64,000 bases of DNA, from positions 186,001 to 250,000 of the forward strand of contig BGOI01000001.1 of the NCBI GenBank assembly GCA_003569165.1. Direction: 5' to 3'. The notes under the pieces were generated by a model. The model had not been told where the DNA came from. It saw only the letters and a list, made by a program, of their open reading frames with translations, and made no database searches. Shown here piece by piece: positions 18,114-27,854 of this stretch. Source of the stretch: Opitutia bacterium (GTDB taxonomy: Bacteria; Verrucomicrobiota; Verrucomicrobiia; Opitutales; UBA953). Position 1 is the stretch's first letter. Each line of letters begins with the position of its first letter. A program made the position numbers and the translations under genes.

Positions 18114-19388
18114 TTAGACGCCTTTGGCGAGGGCACTCGCGGCGCGTTCGAAGACGAGGCCGCGCTCGGCGTAGCCGCGGAACTGGTCGAAACTGGAGAA
18201 ACCGGGGCTGAGCAAGATCGCCACCGGCCCGTGCGCATCCTTGGCCGCCGCGACCACCGCGTCCTGCAGGGACGGGTAGCAACGGGCGACCTTGCCGAGC
18301 TCATCGAAGTGGCGCTTCAATTCTTCGGCCGTCTCCCCGATGAGATAGGCGGTGTCGATCAGCGGGGCGATGTTGCGGACGAAGCGGGCGAGGTCGCCGC
18401 CCTTCCACTTCCCTCCGCCGATCCAGCGGACGGGGATGCTGAACTCCGAAAGCGCGGCCTGCACCGCGTGGAAGTTCGTGCCCTTTGAGTCGTTCCAGAA
18501 TTCAACGCCCTTGTTCTCGGCGACCTTACGGAGGCGGTGGGGCGGCACGCGGAAGAGGCGGGCAGACTCCTCGAGGTGGCGCCGCGGGATACCACGCGCC
18601 TGCCAGTATTTACAGAGAATGGCCCAGTTCTCGCGCTGCGGCCAGGAATCGAAGACCGAACCTGCGGGCACCGTATCGGCGACCTCGGCGCGCGTGGCGA
18701 CCAACGCCTCCGCCGGCAATTGGATGCCGAATTCGCGGGCCGCCGCGACGACAGATTCACCGACGACGAGGATGCCGCCGGGCATCATGCGTTCGATCAG
18801 CCGGAATTTCGCGCGGAAGTAGCTCTCGCGGTCGCCATGCCGGTCAAGGTGATCCTCATCGAAGTTCGTCCAGAGCACCGCCTCGGGCGTGAAGTGGCGG
18901 AGATCCTCCGCCTGGAATGAGCTGACCTCGACGATTGCGACGAACGAACCGTTGGAGACCGTACGATGTAGCGACGTCAACGGCAGGCCGACGTTGCCGC
19001 AGGCGATGGCGTCGAGCCCGGAACGCTTGAAGGCGAACGAAAGGAATTCCGTGATGGTCGTCTTGCCATTGGTGCCGGTGATGGCGATGGCGGGACCAGT
19101 CCAGAGCAACGCGCCGAAGTCCAACTCGGTCAGGCAATGCAGGCCGGCGCGGCGCGCGGCGAGAATCCATGGGTGCGACTGCGCGAAGCCGGGGCTGTAG
19201 ACCAGGAGATCGTGACGCGCGGCCTCGTCGGGCCCAAACTGCCGATTCTCCCCGCGTTCGTCATAGATGACCGAAGCGAAGCCAGCCAAGGCGAGGGATT
19301 CCGCGACGGAACGCCCGCTCACGCCCTCGCCAAAGACGGCGGCGGGCCGGGTGAGCCGGCGGCGAAGAGATTCAGGGAACTCGCTCAT
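18114..19388 (-). CDS. murD: UDP-N-acetylmuramoylalanine--D-glutamate ligase
   Basis: Adds D-Glu to UDP-MurNAc-L-Ala. The ATG at 19388 overlaps the mraY stop as ATGA and gives 424 residues. Visible blocks are the P-loop [17 protein letters not shown] (about residues 102-118), [22 protein letters not shown], and the late [12 protein letters not shown] block (Mur ligase C-terminal domain). A 44-base gap separates it from the LysM gene. Confidence 0.94.
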   Translation of the reverse strand: MSEFPESLRRRLTRPAAVFGEGVSGRSVAESLALAGFASVIYDERGENRQFGPDEAARHDLLVYSPGFAQSHPWILAARRAGLHCLTELDFGALLWTGPAIAITGTNGKTTITEFLSFAFKRSGLDAIACGNVGLPLTSLHRTVSNGSFVAIVEVSSFQAEDLRHFTPEAVLWTNFDEDHLDRHGDRESYFRAKFRLIERMMPGGILVVGESVVAAAREFGIQLPAEALVATRAEVADTVPAGSVFDSWPQRENWAILCKYWQARGIPRRHLEESARLFRVPPHRLRKVAENKGVEFWNDSKGTNFHAVQAALSEFSIPVRWIGGGKWKGGDLARFVRNIAPLIDTAYLIGETAEELKRHFDELGKVARCYPSLQDAVVAAAKDAHGPVAILLSPGFSSFDQFRGYAERGLVFERAASALAKGV

Positions 19389-20463
19389 CGGAGTTTGAGC
19401 GAAAGCAGGCCGAGGAGGCCGCACAGCAGGGAGAGGATCCAGAAGCGCGCCACGACCTTAGTCGCGGGCCAACCTTTCTTCTGAAAATGGTGATGGATGG
19501 GCGTCATCAAGAACAGGCGCTGGCCGCCCGTCCGCTTGAAGTAGGCCACCTGCAGGATGACGGAAACCGCCTCGACGACGAACACACCGCCAGCAATCGC
19601 GAGGAGGAAGGGCTGGTGCATCAGGCACGCCACGGCACCGAGGCCCCCGCCGAGCCCGAGCGCACCGACGTCGCCCATGTAGATCTCGGCCGGGGCCGCG
19701 TTGTGCCAGAGGAATACGAGGCTGCCGCCGACAAGGGCCGAGCAGAAGACCGCGAGTTCGCCCGCACCCGGCACGTAACTAATGCGCAGGTAAGTCGCGA
19801 ACTCATGGTGGCCGGCGAGGTAGGCGACCGCTCCGAAAATCATCGTGGTGATGATGACGCAGCCGATGGCCAGGCCGTCGAGGCCGTCAGTCAAGTTGAC
19901 CGCATTCGAACTGCCCACGCAGACGAGCACGAAGAACGCAGCGGCGACGCCGAGACAGACGAGGAAGGGCCAGCCGAGGGATTTCGCCGACCAAAGCGGG
20001 CCGTTGAGGATCGGTAGCCAGATCTCACAGAGGCTTTCACGATAGGCTGGGTCGAGGAGCACGATGCCGAAGGTGCTGAGCGCGACGAGCCCTGCCCCGC
20101 CAACTTCATGCGCGCGGAGATACCATCGGAACTGCCATGCCGGACCTTCAGCCAGTCGTCGTAGAGACCCACGAGACCCATGCCGATGAGGCACCAGAGC
20201 GCGGCGAGCACAAGGACGTTGAGGCGCGCCCAGAGGAGTACCGAAGGAATCATCGCGGCGGCAATGATTAGGCCACCCATAGTCGGCACCTTGCCGCCTT
20301 CCTTGGCGAGTTCACCCATCAGCTTGGCTGAGCGCTCGGGCTGGCGCAGGCGCGCGAGCAAGGCAATGAAACGACCGGAGAAAAGCATACCGAGCAGCAA
20401 CGCCGTCATCCCAGCCAAGATTGCCCGGACGGAAATGTACTCAAGAGACGGAAAGGCCCCCAA
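19385..20463 (-). CDS. mraY: MraY translocase, reading frame broken by one missing base
   Basis: Phospho-MurNAc-pentapeptide transferase; it attaches the precursor to undecaprenyl phosphate, making lipid I. The N-terminal part (from 20463) reads well to [10 protein letters not shown]. The rest continues one frame over with [31 protein letters not shown], the Asp-rich [16 protein letters not shown] and [18 protein letters not shown]. Adding one G to the run at plus-strand 20095-20098 (C4 on the plus strand) restores a single 359-residue frame, the normal length. An essential single-copy gene is unlikely to be truly broken, so an indel artefact is favoured. Confidence 0.9.
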
Positions 20464-20496
20464 GTGTGCGCAAGTTCGCTGAGACGGTAAAGCATC

Positions 20497-21870
20497 CTAG
20501 TGGAAAGAGAGCGCGGAGCGCAGGGAATCGGGCAGGCAACGCTCGAGGGCGAAGGAACGGCTACCTTTTAGGAAGACGAAGCCCCGGTACGCGGCGACGC
20601 GGGCGGCGGCGTCCTCGACGGAGGCCGCGACAGAGAGCTCCACCCCGGGGAGCGCAACTCCCTGCAGCAACGCCGCCGACTCGCCGCCGAAGACGACCAC
20701 ATGGTCGCCGGAGCGGAGAGGCAGCTGCGCGCCGCAGTCGCGGTGGAGTTGCGCCGAGGTGGGACCGAGCTCGGCCATACCGCCGAGCAGGAAAAGACGA
20801 GGTGCCGCGGAAGCGCGGCTGACACGGTCGAAGGCGCGGGCCGAATCAAGGAGCGACGCGGGACTGGAATTGTAACAATCGACGTAGAAGGTGCGTTCGC
20901 CTTCGACGTGCACGCTACCGCGACCGGCGGGCGGCATCCATTTCGCCGTGATATCGGCGAGTTCGACCGACGGGCGACCGAGCTCGAGGGCGGCGACGAG
21001 CGCCAGCGCTGCATTGCGCGCGAGCCCGTCGGAAATCGGAGCGAGCGGGAAGACCTCGTCGTCGAGCACAAGCGAGCGCTGGCCGCGGGCGTCGGTGAGA
21101 AAAGAGGCCCGCACGAGACGAGCCGGTGCGACGGCCGGGGCGGCTTCACCCTCGAACTGCACCGCGACACAACGAGACGCCTGAGCCGCGAATTCCGGCC
21201 AATCGAGTAACGCCGCTGGGATGATCGCCTGGCCGCCAGGGGCGAGTTCGGCGACGAGCGTAGCCTTCTCCCGAGCGATGCCGGCGAGCGAGCCGACGCC
21301 TTCGAGATGCACCGCCGCGACGTTAGTCACGATGGCAAGGTCTGGGCGGATGACGGCGGCGGAGACACCGAGTTCGCCGGGCACACTCATGCCCGCCTCG
21401 ATGACGGCAAAACGATGGAGCCCCGGTTCGACGCGTAGGAGCATCAGCGGGACACCGATGAGGTTATTAAGATTAGCTTCCGTGACGAAAGCCTCGGTAC
21501 CGAGGAGTGCGGCGAGCATCTCCTTCGTCGAGGTCTTACCCACGCTCCCCGTCACGCCAATGACGCGGCCCGGGAAGTCGGCGCGCCAACGGGCGGCGAG
21601 GCGACGGAGGGCGACGAGCGGATCATCGACGACGAGTTGCGGCAGGTCGTCGGCGACCGGACGTTGGACCAAGGCACAGGCGGCGCCCTGCGAGCGAGCG
21701 GCGCCGAGAAAATCATGACCGTCGCGGCGTTCGGTGCGCACGGCCACGAAGACGTCGCCCGCACGGAGGGCACGGGTGTCCGTCCCGAAACCCGTGACGG
21801 CGGCGCGGGGAGTGGCGGTCCAACGGCCTCCAGCCCAGGCGGCAAGATCGGCTGAAGAGAAAGTCGGCAT
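20497..21870 (-). CDS. murF: UDP-N-acetylmuramoyl-tripeptide--D-alanyl-D-alanine ligase
   Basis: Adds D-Ala-D-Ala to the UDP-MurNAc tripeptide. It begins MPTFSSADLAAWAGG at the ATG at 21870, which shares its A with the murE stop (TGATG); an adjacent GTG at 21873 is an alternative. The 457-residue protein has P-loop GVTGSVGKTSTKEMLAALL (about residues 106-124), EAGMSVPGELG, and the C-terminal YNSSPASLLDSARAF block. A 33-base gap separates it from mraY. Confidence 0.93.
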   Translation of the reverse strand: MPTFSSADLAAWAGGRWTATPRAAVTGFGTDTRALRAGDVFVAVRTERRDGHDFLGAARSQGAACALVQRPVADDLPQLVVDDPLVALRRLAARWRADFPGRVIGVTGSVGKTSTKEMLAALLGTEAFVTEANLNNLIGVPLMLLRVEPGLHRFAVIEAGMSVPGELGVSAAVIRPDLAIVTNVAAVHLEGVGSLAGIAREKATLVAELAPGGQAIIPAALLDWPEFAAQASRCVAVQFEGEAAPAVAPARLVRASFLTDARGQRSLVLDDEVFPLAPISDGLARNAALALVAALELGRPSVELADITAKWMPPAGRGSVHVEGERTFYVDCYNSSPASLLDSARAFDRVSRASAAPRLFLLGGMAELGPTSAQLHRDCGAQLPLRSGDHVVVFGGESAALLQGVALPGVELSVAASVEDAAARVAAYRGFVFLKGSRSFALERCLPDSLRSALSFH

Positions 21871-23389
21871 CACGGCTGCGCGCCCCTCCGAAGCTCAAGG
21901 ATTTCGCGGACGACTTGACGGTCGTCGAAAGGCACCACCGTGTCGGCGAATTCCTGGGTCGTCTCATGGCCCTTACCGGCGATGACAACGCAGTCGCCGG
22001 ATTTCGCGGCGGCGAGGGCGCGGCCGATGGCGTCGCGTCGGTCGGTCACGAATTCCACCGTCGGGAGCGGGCCGAGGCCTTCGCGCATGTCGGCGAAGAT
22101 TCGGTCGAGGCTTTCCTTGCGCGGATTATCGGCGGTGGCCCAGGCGAGGTGGGCGAGATCAGCGACAGCCTTGGTCATCGCGGGACGCTTGCCGCGGTCG
22201 CGATCGCCGCCGCAACCATACACGCAGAGGACGCGGCCCGGGGTGATGTCGCGGAGCATGCGCAAGGCATTGCGCAGGGCGTCGTCGGTGTGGGCGTAAT
22301 CGATGAAAATCGGGAAGGCCTGACCAGCCTCGACGCGTTCCATGCGGCCCGGAACCCCGGGAAGGAGGCGAGCGACGGCGCGAGAGCCAGGGGATCACGC
22401 CCAAGAGCGGCAGCCATCGCGAGGGCGCAGAGAACGTTCGAAACGTTGTAATCGCCGGGGAGCGTCGACTTGAAGACTGCGGAGCGGCCTTCGAAGCGGA
22501 CCGAGAAGACGGCGCCGCCGGTATCGAGGGCGAGGTCGGTCGCGCGGACATCGGCGTCCGCGGCGACACCGAAGGTAATCACCGTACCGCGACGGCGACA
22601 GGCTTCGGCGAGCACGCGTCCGGCCGGGTCGTCGATGTTGATGACGCAGACGTCGGGAACGGTGCCGATACGGCCGTCGAAGAGCGCCGTCTTCGCGTCG
22701 AGGTATGAGGCTAGGTCGCCGTGATAGTCGACGTGATCGCGGGTCAGGTTGGTGAAAGCGGCGACGCGGAAGTGGAAGCCATGCACGCGGTCCTGATGGA
22801 GCGCATGGGAGCTCACCTCGAGGCAGGCGCCCGCGCAACCCGCGTCGACCATTTGGCGGAAGAAGCCGGAGAGGTCAGCCGATTCCGGCGTCGTCTTATA
22901 AGAGGGGATCGAACGTCGCCCGAGGTGATAGCGCACCGTTCCCACGAGGCCCCACTGGGAACCATCGGACTGCAACAAGTGGCGAAGGAGCGTCGAAATC
23001 GTTGTCTTACCGTTGGTACCCGTCACGCCGACAAGCTGCAGGGCGGCTTCCGGGTGGCCGAAGAAACGGCGGGCGACTTCGGCCAGGGCTCGACGCGGAT
23101 CAACGACTTGGGCGGCGGCGACCGCGGGCAGGCCGGCGACGGGTTCGCCCGAGATGATGGCGGCGGCGCCGCGGGCGATGGCATCGTCGAGGAACACGTG
23201 CCCATTGGCGCGCAGGCCGGGTAACGCGAAGAACAGCGAGCCGGGGATGATCCGGCGGCTATCGGTGACGAGCGAGGAGATGCGGACGGAGCCATCGCCA
23301 GTGCGGCCAAGGACGGGGAGGCCTTGCAGCAGCGAGTTGAAAGTGGGGCGCTCCATGGCGGCGGGCATCATCGCGAGAGGAGGCGTCAT
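21870..23389 (-). CDS. murE: MurE, meso-DAP-adding ligase, frame broken by one missing base
   Basis: Adds meso-diaminopimelate to UDP-MurNAc-L-Ala-D-Glu. The ATG at 23389 overlaps the ftsI stop (ATGA). The first frame carries [19 protein letters not shown] and NLTRDHVDYHGD up to LASFPG. The next frame continues PGRMERVEAGQ, DYAHTDDALRNAL and the substrate-selecting DNPR motif, which indicates DAP rather than lysine, ending with VIAGKGHETTQE. One extra base in the C4 run at 22355-22358 gives a continuous 506-residue enzyme. Confidence 0.9.
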
Positions 23390-25182
23390 CGGCCGAGGTC
23401 GGCGACGTGGGCACGCGGCACGGTGGAGACCGGAGGGATGTCGAGCCAGCGGATGCATTTCTCCGCGACGTCGCGGAAGATGGGAGCGGAGACCTTGCCG
23501 CCGTAGCCGACGCCCTCCCCTTGCGGCTCGTCGATGATCACCGTGATCGCGAGCTTCGGGTCGTTGACGGGGAAGAAGCCCGCGAAGGAGGCGACGTGGT
23601 GCGCGGAAGAGTAGCGGCCGTTAACAATCTTCTGCGTCGTGCCGGTCTTGCCCGCGACCTCGTAGCCCGGGATATCGGCGATCGGCGCCGTGCCGCCCTT
23701 GCCGCAGACCGCGCGCAAGAGCGTGGCCATCTGCGCGGCGGTCGCGGCGGAGACGGCACGGCCGCGCGAGCGCGGTCCGTAGTTGAGGACGGTTGCCTTC
23801 GTCTTCGGATCCTCGACGCGGAGGACGAGCTGCGGCTGCATCAGCAGGCCCTCGGCCGCAACGACCGACATCGCAAAGTGCATCTGCATCGCCGTGACGC
23901 TGACCGAATGGCCCATCGGCACGCGCGAGATCGTCAGCCCGTCCCAATCCTTCGGCGTGATGAGCAGGCCCGGAATTTCGGCACCGGTGATCAGGCCCGT
24001 CCGGGCACCGAAGCCGAAGGACTTAATGAGCGCGAAGAACTTATCTTCGCCGAGGCGTTCCGCGTACTGCATCCCGACCTGGACCGTGCCGCGGTTGGAG
24101 GATTCGCGGACGATCTGCCGGATGTCGGCGGCGCCCATGGCGTGCGAGTCGGCCGGCATGGAGACCATGCGGCCGCGGTAGGGGACCGTGGTGGCACCGC
24201 AGTCAAAGACCGAGTTCGGCGTGATGAGGCGTTCCTCGAGCGCACCGGAGACCGAGACAATCTTGAAGACCGAGCCGGGCTCGTAGACGTCGGACACGGC
24301 GCGGTTACGCTGACTATCCATCGGCGCGGCCTTCGGGTCGAAGAAACGGTTGAGATCGTAGGTCGGCCAGTTGGCGAGGCCGAGGATGCGGCCCGTGCGT
24401 GGCTCGCTCACGATGATGATGCCGCCTTTCGGATTATAGCGGGCCGCGGCGGCGGCAAGGGCGTCCTCGCAGGTCTTCTGGATGAGGCTGTTGATCGTCA
24501 GCACGATCGTGCTGCCGTCGACCGGTGCGACCTCGCGGAGGCGATTGCTCGTGATCTCGCGACGGCGGCCGTCGCGTTCAGATTCGATCCAACCCTTCTG
24601 ACCGAGGAGCAGGGGATTCATCACACTCTCAATCCCAGAAGCGGGGATGGCCTCCTTATTCACGTAGCCGAGCACGTGCGCGGCGAGCTGACCCTTCGGG
24701 TAGTTGCGGCGGTACTTCAGTTCCGCGCGGAGCGCCTTGATGCCGAGCGCCTTGATGCGCTTCATCGTGGCCTCATTGACCTCATGGGCGAGAACGGCCC
24801 AGCGGATCGTCTTTTGCTCGCCGGCCTCATTAAGGCGCGTCGTGGTCTCGAAGGCCTCGCGGACCTGGGAAAAAGGCAGATTAAGGATGGTCGCAACTTC
24901 CAGCACGCGCTCCTGCTCGCCTTTAACGAGCGAATCCGGATCCACGCCGATGTCCCAGACGTCCTCGGACACCGCCAGAAGGTTATCCTGTGAGTCGCGG
25001 ATCTCTCCGCGACGGCACGGGATCTCCTGGAGCACTCGGCGAGCCTGCAGCGCTTCCGCGCGCAGACGAGGGGCGTCGACCCAATGCAACCAAACCAGCC
25101 GCGAGATTACGGCCAGGAAGCAGAGGGAAACGGCCCAAGCCAGGAAACGGTAGCGCGTTCGCCTGGCGTGGGGGAGGCTCAT
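23386..25182 (-). CDS. ftsI: Class B penicillin-binding protein (FtsI-type transpeptidase)
   Basis: Septal peptidoglycan crosslinking enzyme working with FtsW. The ATG at 25182 overlaps ftsL by ATGA and puts one membrane segment (about residues 13-31) at the N-terminus of a 598-residue protein. The pedestal domain shows RRGEIRDSQDNLLA. The transpeptidase motifs are in order: SVFK in YEPGSVFKIV, SSN in RESSNRGT, and KTG in AGKTGTTQK. No C-terminal PASTA domain is seen. Confidence 0.93.
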   Translation of the reverse strand: MSLPHARRTRYRFLAWAVSLCFLAVISRLVWLHWVDAPRLRAEALQARRVLQEIPCRRGEIRDSQDNLLAVSEDVWDIGVDPDSLVKGEQERVLEVATILNLPFSQVREAFETTTRLNEAGEQKTIRWAVLAHEVNEATMKRIKALGIKALRAELKYRRNYPKGQLAAHVLGYVNKEAIPASGIESVMNPLLLGQKGWIESERDGRRREITSNRLREVAPVDGSTIVLTINSLIQKTCEDALAAAAARYNPKGGIIIVSEPRTGRILGLANWPTYDLNRFFDPKAAPMDSQRNRAVSDVYEPGSVFKIVSVSGALEERLITPNSVFDCGATTVPYRGRMVSMPADSHAMGAADIRQIVRESSNRGTVQVGMQYAERLGEDKFFALIKSFGFGARTGLITGAEIPGLLITPKDWDGLTISRVPMGHSVSVTAMQMHFAMSVVAAEGLLMQPQLVLRVEDPKTKATVLNYGPRSRGRAVSAATAAQMATLLRAVCGKGGTAPIADIPGYEVAGKTGTTQKIVNGRYSSAHHVASFAGFFPVNDPKLAITVIIDEPQGEGVGYGGKVSAPIFRDVAEKCIRWLDIPPVSTVPRAHVADLGR

Positions 25183-25559
25183 CGAGAGCGCGGTCCTCCC
25201 TGCCCACCCCAAGAGAGGGAGGCGATTTCGCGGGCCGTCATCCGAGGGCTCGCGGAAAGCATGGGCGGCGGGGATGCGACCGCCGGGAAATAACGTACCC
25301 ACACCACCTGTTCGGGGACCGGAGGCTTCAGCGCATCACCAATGCGCTGCTGGAGCTCGAGGGTATTGAGGAGCTCATCGCGCGTGCGGCGGAGTCTCTC
25401 GAGCTCCTTCTTAGAGAGGGAGATGTCGCGCTCCATGCGCTGGATGCGACTACCGATGGTGTCAGCCTCAACGCGCAAGCGCATGATGTTGATCGTCCCA
25501 AGAGCGAAGGCACCGACGGCGGCGAAAACGAAAACCCAGGTGAAGATACGCGGGCTCAT
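25179..25559 (-). CDS. ftsL: FtsL-like division protein
   Basis: A 126-residue bitopic protein: short cytoplasmic start, one membrane segment (about residues 7-26), then a coiled coil rich in Arg, Glu and Leu (about 32-75), then a Pro-rich tail. Topology and position between rsmH and ftsI match FtsL, which joins FtsQ and FtsB and activates FtsWI. Primary sequence similarity in this family is low, so the call depends on context. Both ends overlap neighbours by ATGA. Confidence 0.8.
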   Translation of the reverse strand: MSPRIFTWVFVFAAVGAFALGTINIMRLRVEADTIGSRIQRMERDISLSKKELERLRRTRDELLNTLELQQRIGDALKPPVPEQVVWVRYFPAVASPPPMLSASPRMTAREIASLSWGGQGGPRSR

Positions 25560-26473
25560 ACGGCGAGGCGGCGCACGGCGCGGAGGCGAGCCGAGCGGCT
25601 GCGGGGGTTGCGAACCTGTTCGGCGTCCGAGGGCTGGACCGCCTTGCGGGTGAGGAGGTCGGCCTGCTTCACGCGGTCATCCTGATTACGCGCGTCGTCG
25701 CGGTCGACGGGGCGGCCGGCGACCTCGTTCATGTAGCGCTTGACCATCCGGTCCTCAAGGGAGTGGAAGGAGATGACGGCGAGCACGCCACCAGGGGTGA
25801 GCTTGCCGAAGGCGAGCGGAAGGGCGTCGGCCAGGGCGCCGAGCTCATCGTTAACCGCGATGCGGACGCCTTGGAAGGTGCGGGTGGCCGGGTGCGGGCC
25901 GCGCGGCCCCGGAGCGGGGGGCGCGGCTTCCGCGACCAGTTCGGCGAAGGTGGAGGTGCGGGCGAGGCGGCCGGTGCCGCGGGCGGCGATGATGGCATTG
26001 ACCACGCGGAACCAGCGAGGCTCCTCGCCGTAGTCGCGGACCGCGCGTTCGATCTCGGTGCGGTCGCCGCGTTCGAGGAATTCAGCCGCGCTGCGGCCGA
26101 CGCGCGTGTCCATCCGCATGTCGTTCGGCGCGTCGAAGCGGAAAGAGAAACCGCGTTCCGGGACATCCAACTGGTACGAGGACACCCCAATGTCCATCAG
26201 AACACCGTCGAATCGCCCCGGAACGCGGTCAAGGTTACGAAAATTCTCAGAATGGAAACGCAGGTGGCCGGGATGGGCGGCGAGCAGCGCGCCGGAACGT
26301 TCCGCGGCGGCGGGATCGCGATCCATCGCGTCGATGGTGCAGAGCGGCGCGCGCGCGAGAATTGCCGCCGCGTGGCCGCCTCCGCCGAAGGTGCAGTCCA
26401 GGTAAGCACGGCCGTCCTGCGGAGCGAGGAGCGTCAAGCACTCCTCAAGCAAGACTGGAACGTGGCTGGTCAT
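25556..26473 (-). CDS. rsmH: 16S rRNA (cytosine-1402-N4) methyltransferase RsmH
   Basis: Methylates C1402 in the decoding centre of 16S rRNA using SAM. The start at 26473 gives MTSHVPVLLEECLTLL, the family N-terminus. Family blocks follow: YLDCTFGGGGHAAAIL, MDIGVSSYQLDVPERGFSF (Tyr where Pro is usual), DMRMD, and AVISFHSLEDRMVKRYM. Length is 305 residues. No Shine-Dalgarno site is seen. It lies 52 bases downstream of mraZ. Confidence 0.94.
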   Translation of the reverse strand: MTSHVPVLLEECLTLLAPQDGRAYLDCTFGGGGHAAAILARAPLCTIDAMDRDPAAAERSGALLAAHPGHLRFHSENFRNLDRVPGRFDGVLMDIGVSSYQLDVPERGFSFRFDAPNDMRMDTRVGRSAAEFLERGDRTEIERAVRDYGEEPRWFRVVNAIIAARGTGRLARTSTFAELVAEAAPPAPGPRGPHPATRTFQGVRIAVNDELGALADALPLAFGKLTPGGVLAVISFHSLEDRMVKRYMNEVAGRPVDRDDARNQDDRVKQADLLTRKAVQPSDAEQVRNPRSRSARLRAVRRLAV

Positions 26474-26525
26474 TCGGCGGGCTGTGAATAAAGTGTGAGT
26501 AGTGTAAGTAACTCTTGGATACGCC

Positions 26526-26978
26526 TCACAAGCCAAGCTCGCGCAGAGCGCGGAGGATGGTGAGCGCAGACTCGGATTCGCGATCGGCCTTAGGCGGCGT
26601 CGGCGAAGAGAGGTGGAAGGTGGTGAAACCGCCGCGGAAGATCACCTCGTGCTCGAGCTTCGCTTCCTTGACGATGTGGTCGTTGAGCGTGATGCGGCCG
26701 GCCTTGTCACACGCGACCTGAATGCTGTTCGTCGCGAGAAGGCTGAGCGCATCCATCTTCACCGGGTCACTCACCGTGACCTGCTGAGCCGCGTCGCGAA
26801 TGCGTTCAGCCATCGACGGCGGGAACACGACGATCGATCCCAACGCGGGGTGGAACATCGCGAGAAAAGTCGCTTCCGCATCGAAACGCCAGGCCGCCGG
26901 GATGGTGACACGGTTCTTCTCATCCAACTTTCCGTTGTGGATGCCGGTGAAGAGACCGTTGTTGGCGCCAATAGACAT
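26526..26978 (-). CDS. mraZ: Transcriptional regulator MraZ
   Basis: First gene of the division/cell-wall cluster. MraZ is an AbrB/SpoVT-fold DNA-binding ring protein that regulates its own operon. The 150-residue protein has two repeats of the fold: GKLDEKNRVTIPAAWR (about residues 16-31) and CDKAGRITLNDHIVKEAKL (about 89-107), both containing the D(E/K)xxR signature. Four tandem candidate binding boxes begin 13 bases upstream of its start. Confidence 0.94.
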   Translation of the reverse strand: MSIGANNGLFTGIHNGKLDEKNRVTIPAAWRFDAEATFLAMFHPALGSIVVFPPSMAERIRDAAQQVTVSDPVKMDALSLLATNSIQVACDKAGRITLNDHIVKEAKLEHEVIFRGGFTTFHLSSPTPPKADRESESALTILRALRELGL

Positions 26979-26990
26979 TGCATATGGGGA

Positions 26991-27030
26991 GTTGCCCCCA
27001 GTTCACCCACTTTTCCCCACACCCCTCCAC
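26991..27030 (-). promoter_or_regulatory. Four tandem 10-bp MraZ boxes upstream of mraZ
   Basis: On the minus strand, reading toward mraZ, four 10-base units lie end to end: GTGGAGGGGT, GTGGGGAAAA, GTGGGTGAAC, TGGGGGCAAC. Known MraZ operators are TGGG-type boxes repeated every 10 bp. A TTGACG hexamer just upstream (27031-27040 region) could be a -35 element, which would put the boxes over the promoter and allow autorepression. Confidence 0.8.
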
Positions 27031-27087
27031 CCGTCAAGATTTTAGCCCCAGATCTGCCCAATTTCTTGTTCACAGCGCGGCCAGGGA

Positions 27088-27110
27088 CATTTAAATGACT
27101 GAATTCAGTC
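27088..27110. promoter_or_regulatory. Two abutting perfect palindromes in an AT-rich promoter region
   Basis: CATTTAAATG (27088-27097) and GACTGAATTCAGTC (27097-27110) are perfect palindromes sharing one base. They sit in the AT-rich part of the divergent region between mraZ and the lipoprotein gene. They could be operator sites; no regulator is identified. Confidence 0.4.
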
Positions 27111-27241
27111 CTTATTTTATGTAAGTAACTAAATTACAGCATCTTAAGTGTATAAAAGTACAAAACAGCGATTTCTGGCGCCCCCCTCCCCGCCTCCAGG
27201 CCGCCCCCGGGGATCGGTCCGGTGCCAGGCGCGACCGCCGA

Positions 27242-27264
27242 TTGTAATGGTTTTACCATTACAA
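27242..27264. promoter_or_regulatory. 23-bp inverted repeat, FadR/GntR-type operator candidate
   Basis: A perfect inverted repeat with arms TTGTAATGGT and ACCATTACAA around TTT. The core TGGT-N3-ACCA is the consensus bound by FadR-subfamily GntR regulators. It lies about 98 bases upstream of the lipoprotein ATG at 27362 and could act on either divergent unit. Confidence 0.55.
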
Positions 27265-27361
27265 AAAGACGCCTTGGGCGGCGGCGGGGCGAGGGCGAAA
27301 CTGTTTGCCAACGGACCCCGGCTGTGCTTTGACTCCAACCACTCAACCACGACTCTTGCAC

Positions 27362-27778
27362 ATGAAAACCGCTATCGCCCTCCTCGCCGTCCTCGTCCTC
27401 TCCGGATGCTCCACCCAGCTCGGCGTGGACAACTCCCAGAACAACGAGGCCTCCTACTCCAACGTCACCGGCATCCTGACCACCCGCTACACCGCGGACA
27501 CGACCGCCGTCTTCAACGCCGTGAAGCGCACCATCGACGCCATGCCCGGCACGCTTCGCACCGGCGAGACCGACGAAATCGGCGCTAACAAGGAACTGCT
27601 CAGCGTCGTGACCTACGCCCGCACCATCGGTGACCTTGAAATCAAGATCACCATCGAGAAGGCTGAAGACGAAGTCACCAAGGCCGTCTTCACCCAGGTG
27701 AAGGTCAAGTACGGCTTCTTCGGCAACCTGCCGGAGAGCCAGAAGATCGTCTCCAAGATCACTTCTAACCTGCGCTAA
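27362..27778 (+). CDS. DUF3568-like lipoprotein
   Basis: A 138-residue lipoprotein. The ATG at 27362 is chosen because [16 protein letters not shown] follows directly, with lipobox LSGC. The mature part contains [17 protein letters not shown] and a KVKYGFFG strand, resembling small DUF3568 lipoproteins (an alpha/beta fold of unknown role). A strong terminator follows. An inverted-repeat operator candidate lies upstream. No Shine-Dalgarno site is visible. Confidence 0.7.
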   Translation: MKTAIALLAVLVLSGCSTQLGVDNSQNNEASYSNVTGILTTRYTADTTAVFNAVKRTIDAMPGTLRTGETDEIGANKELLSVVTYARTIGDLEIKITIEKAEDEVTKAVFTQVKVKYGFFGNLPESQKIVSKITSNLR

Positions 27779-27803
27779 ACGCCGGGGCGGAACCGCCAAA
27801 CGG

Positions 27804-27842
27804 ACGCCGCCCAGCCACCTGGCTAGGCGGCGTTCTTTTTTA
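27804..27842 (+). terminator. Intrinsic terminator after the lipoprotein gene
   Basis: Arms ACGCCGCC and GGCGGCGT, extended by an inner AGCCA/TGGCT pairing, are followed by a T-rich tract (TTCTTTTTT). It stands between the lipoprotein stop and aroC, so aroC is probably transcribed mainly from its own start or by read-through. Confidence 0.85.
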
Positions 27843-27854
27843 ACCACTTTCCCA

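Noticed and set aside
20085..22360. Programmed frameshifting in mraY and murE
   Set aside because: No slippery heptamer or downstream pseudoknot is evident, and the same one-base change in short G/C runs explains unrelated genes too.
23407..24993. Long plus-strand frame (528 codons) opposite ftsI
   Set aside because: Antisense shadow of a clear FtsI gene with intact SxxK, SxN and KTG motifs; the high G+C content produces long antisense frames.
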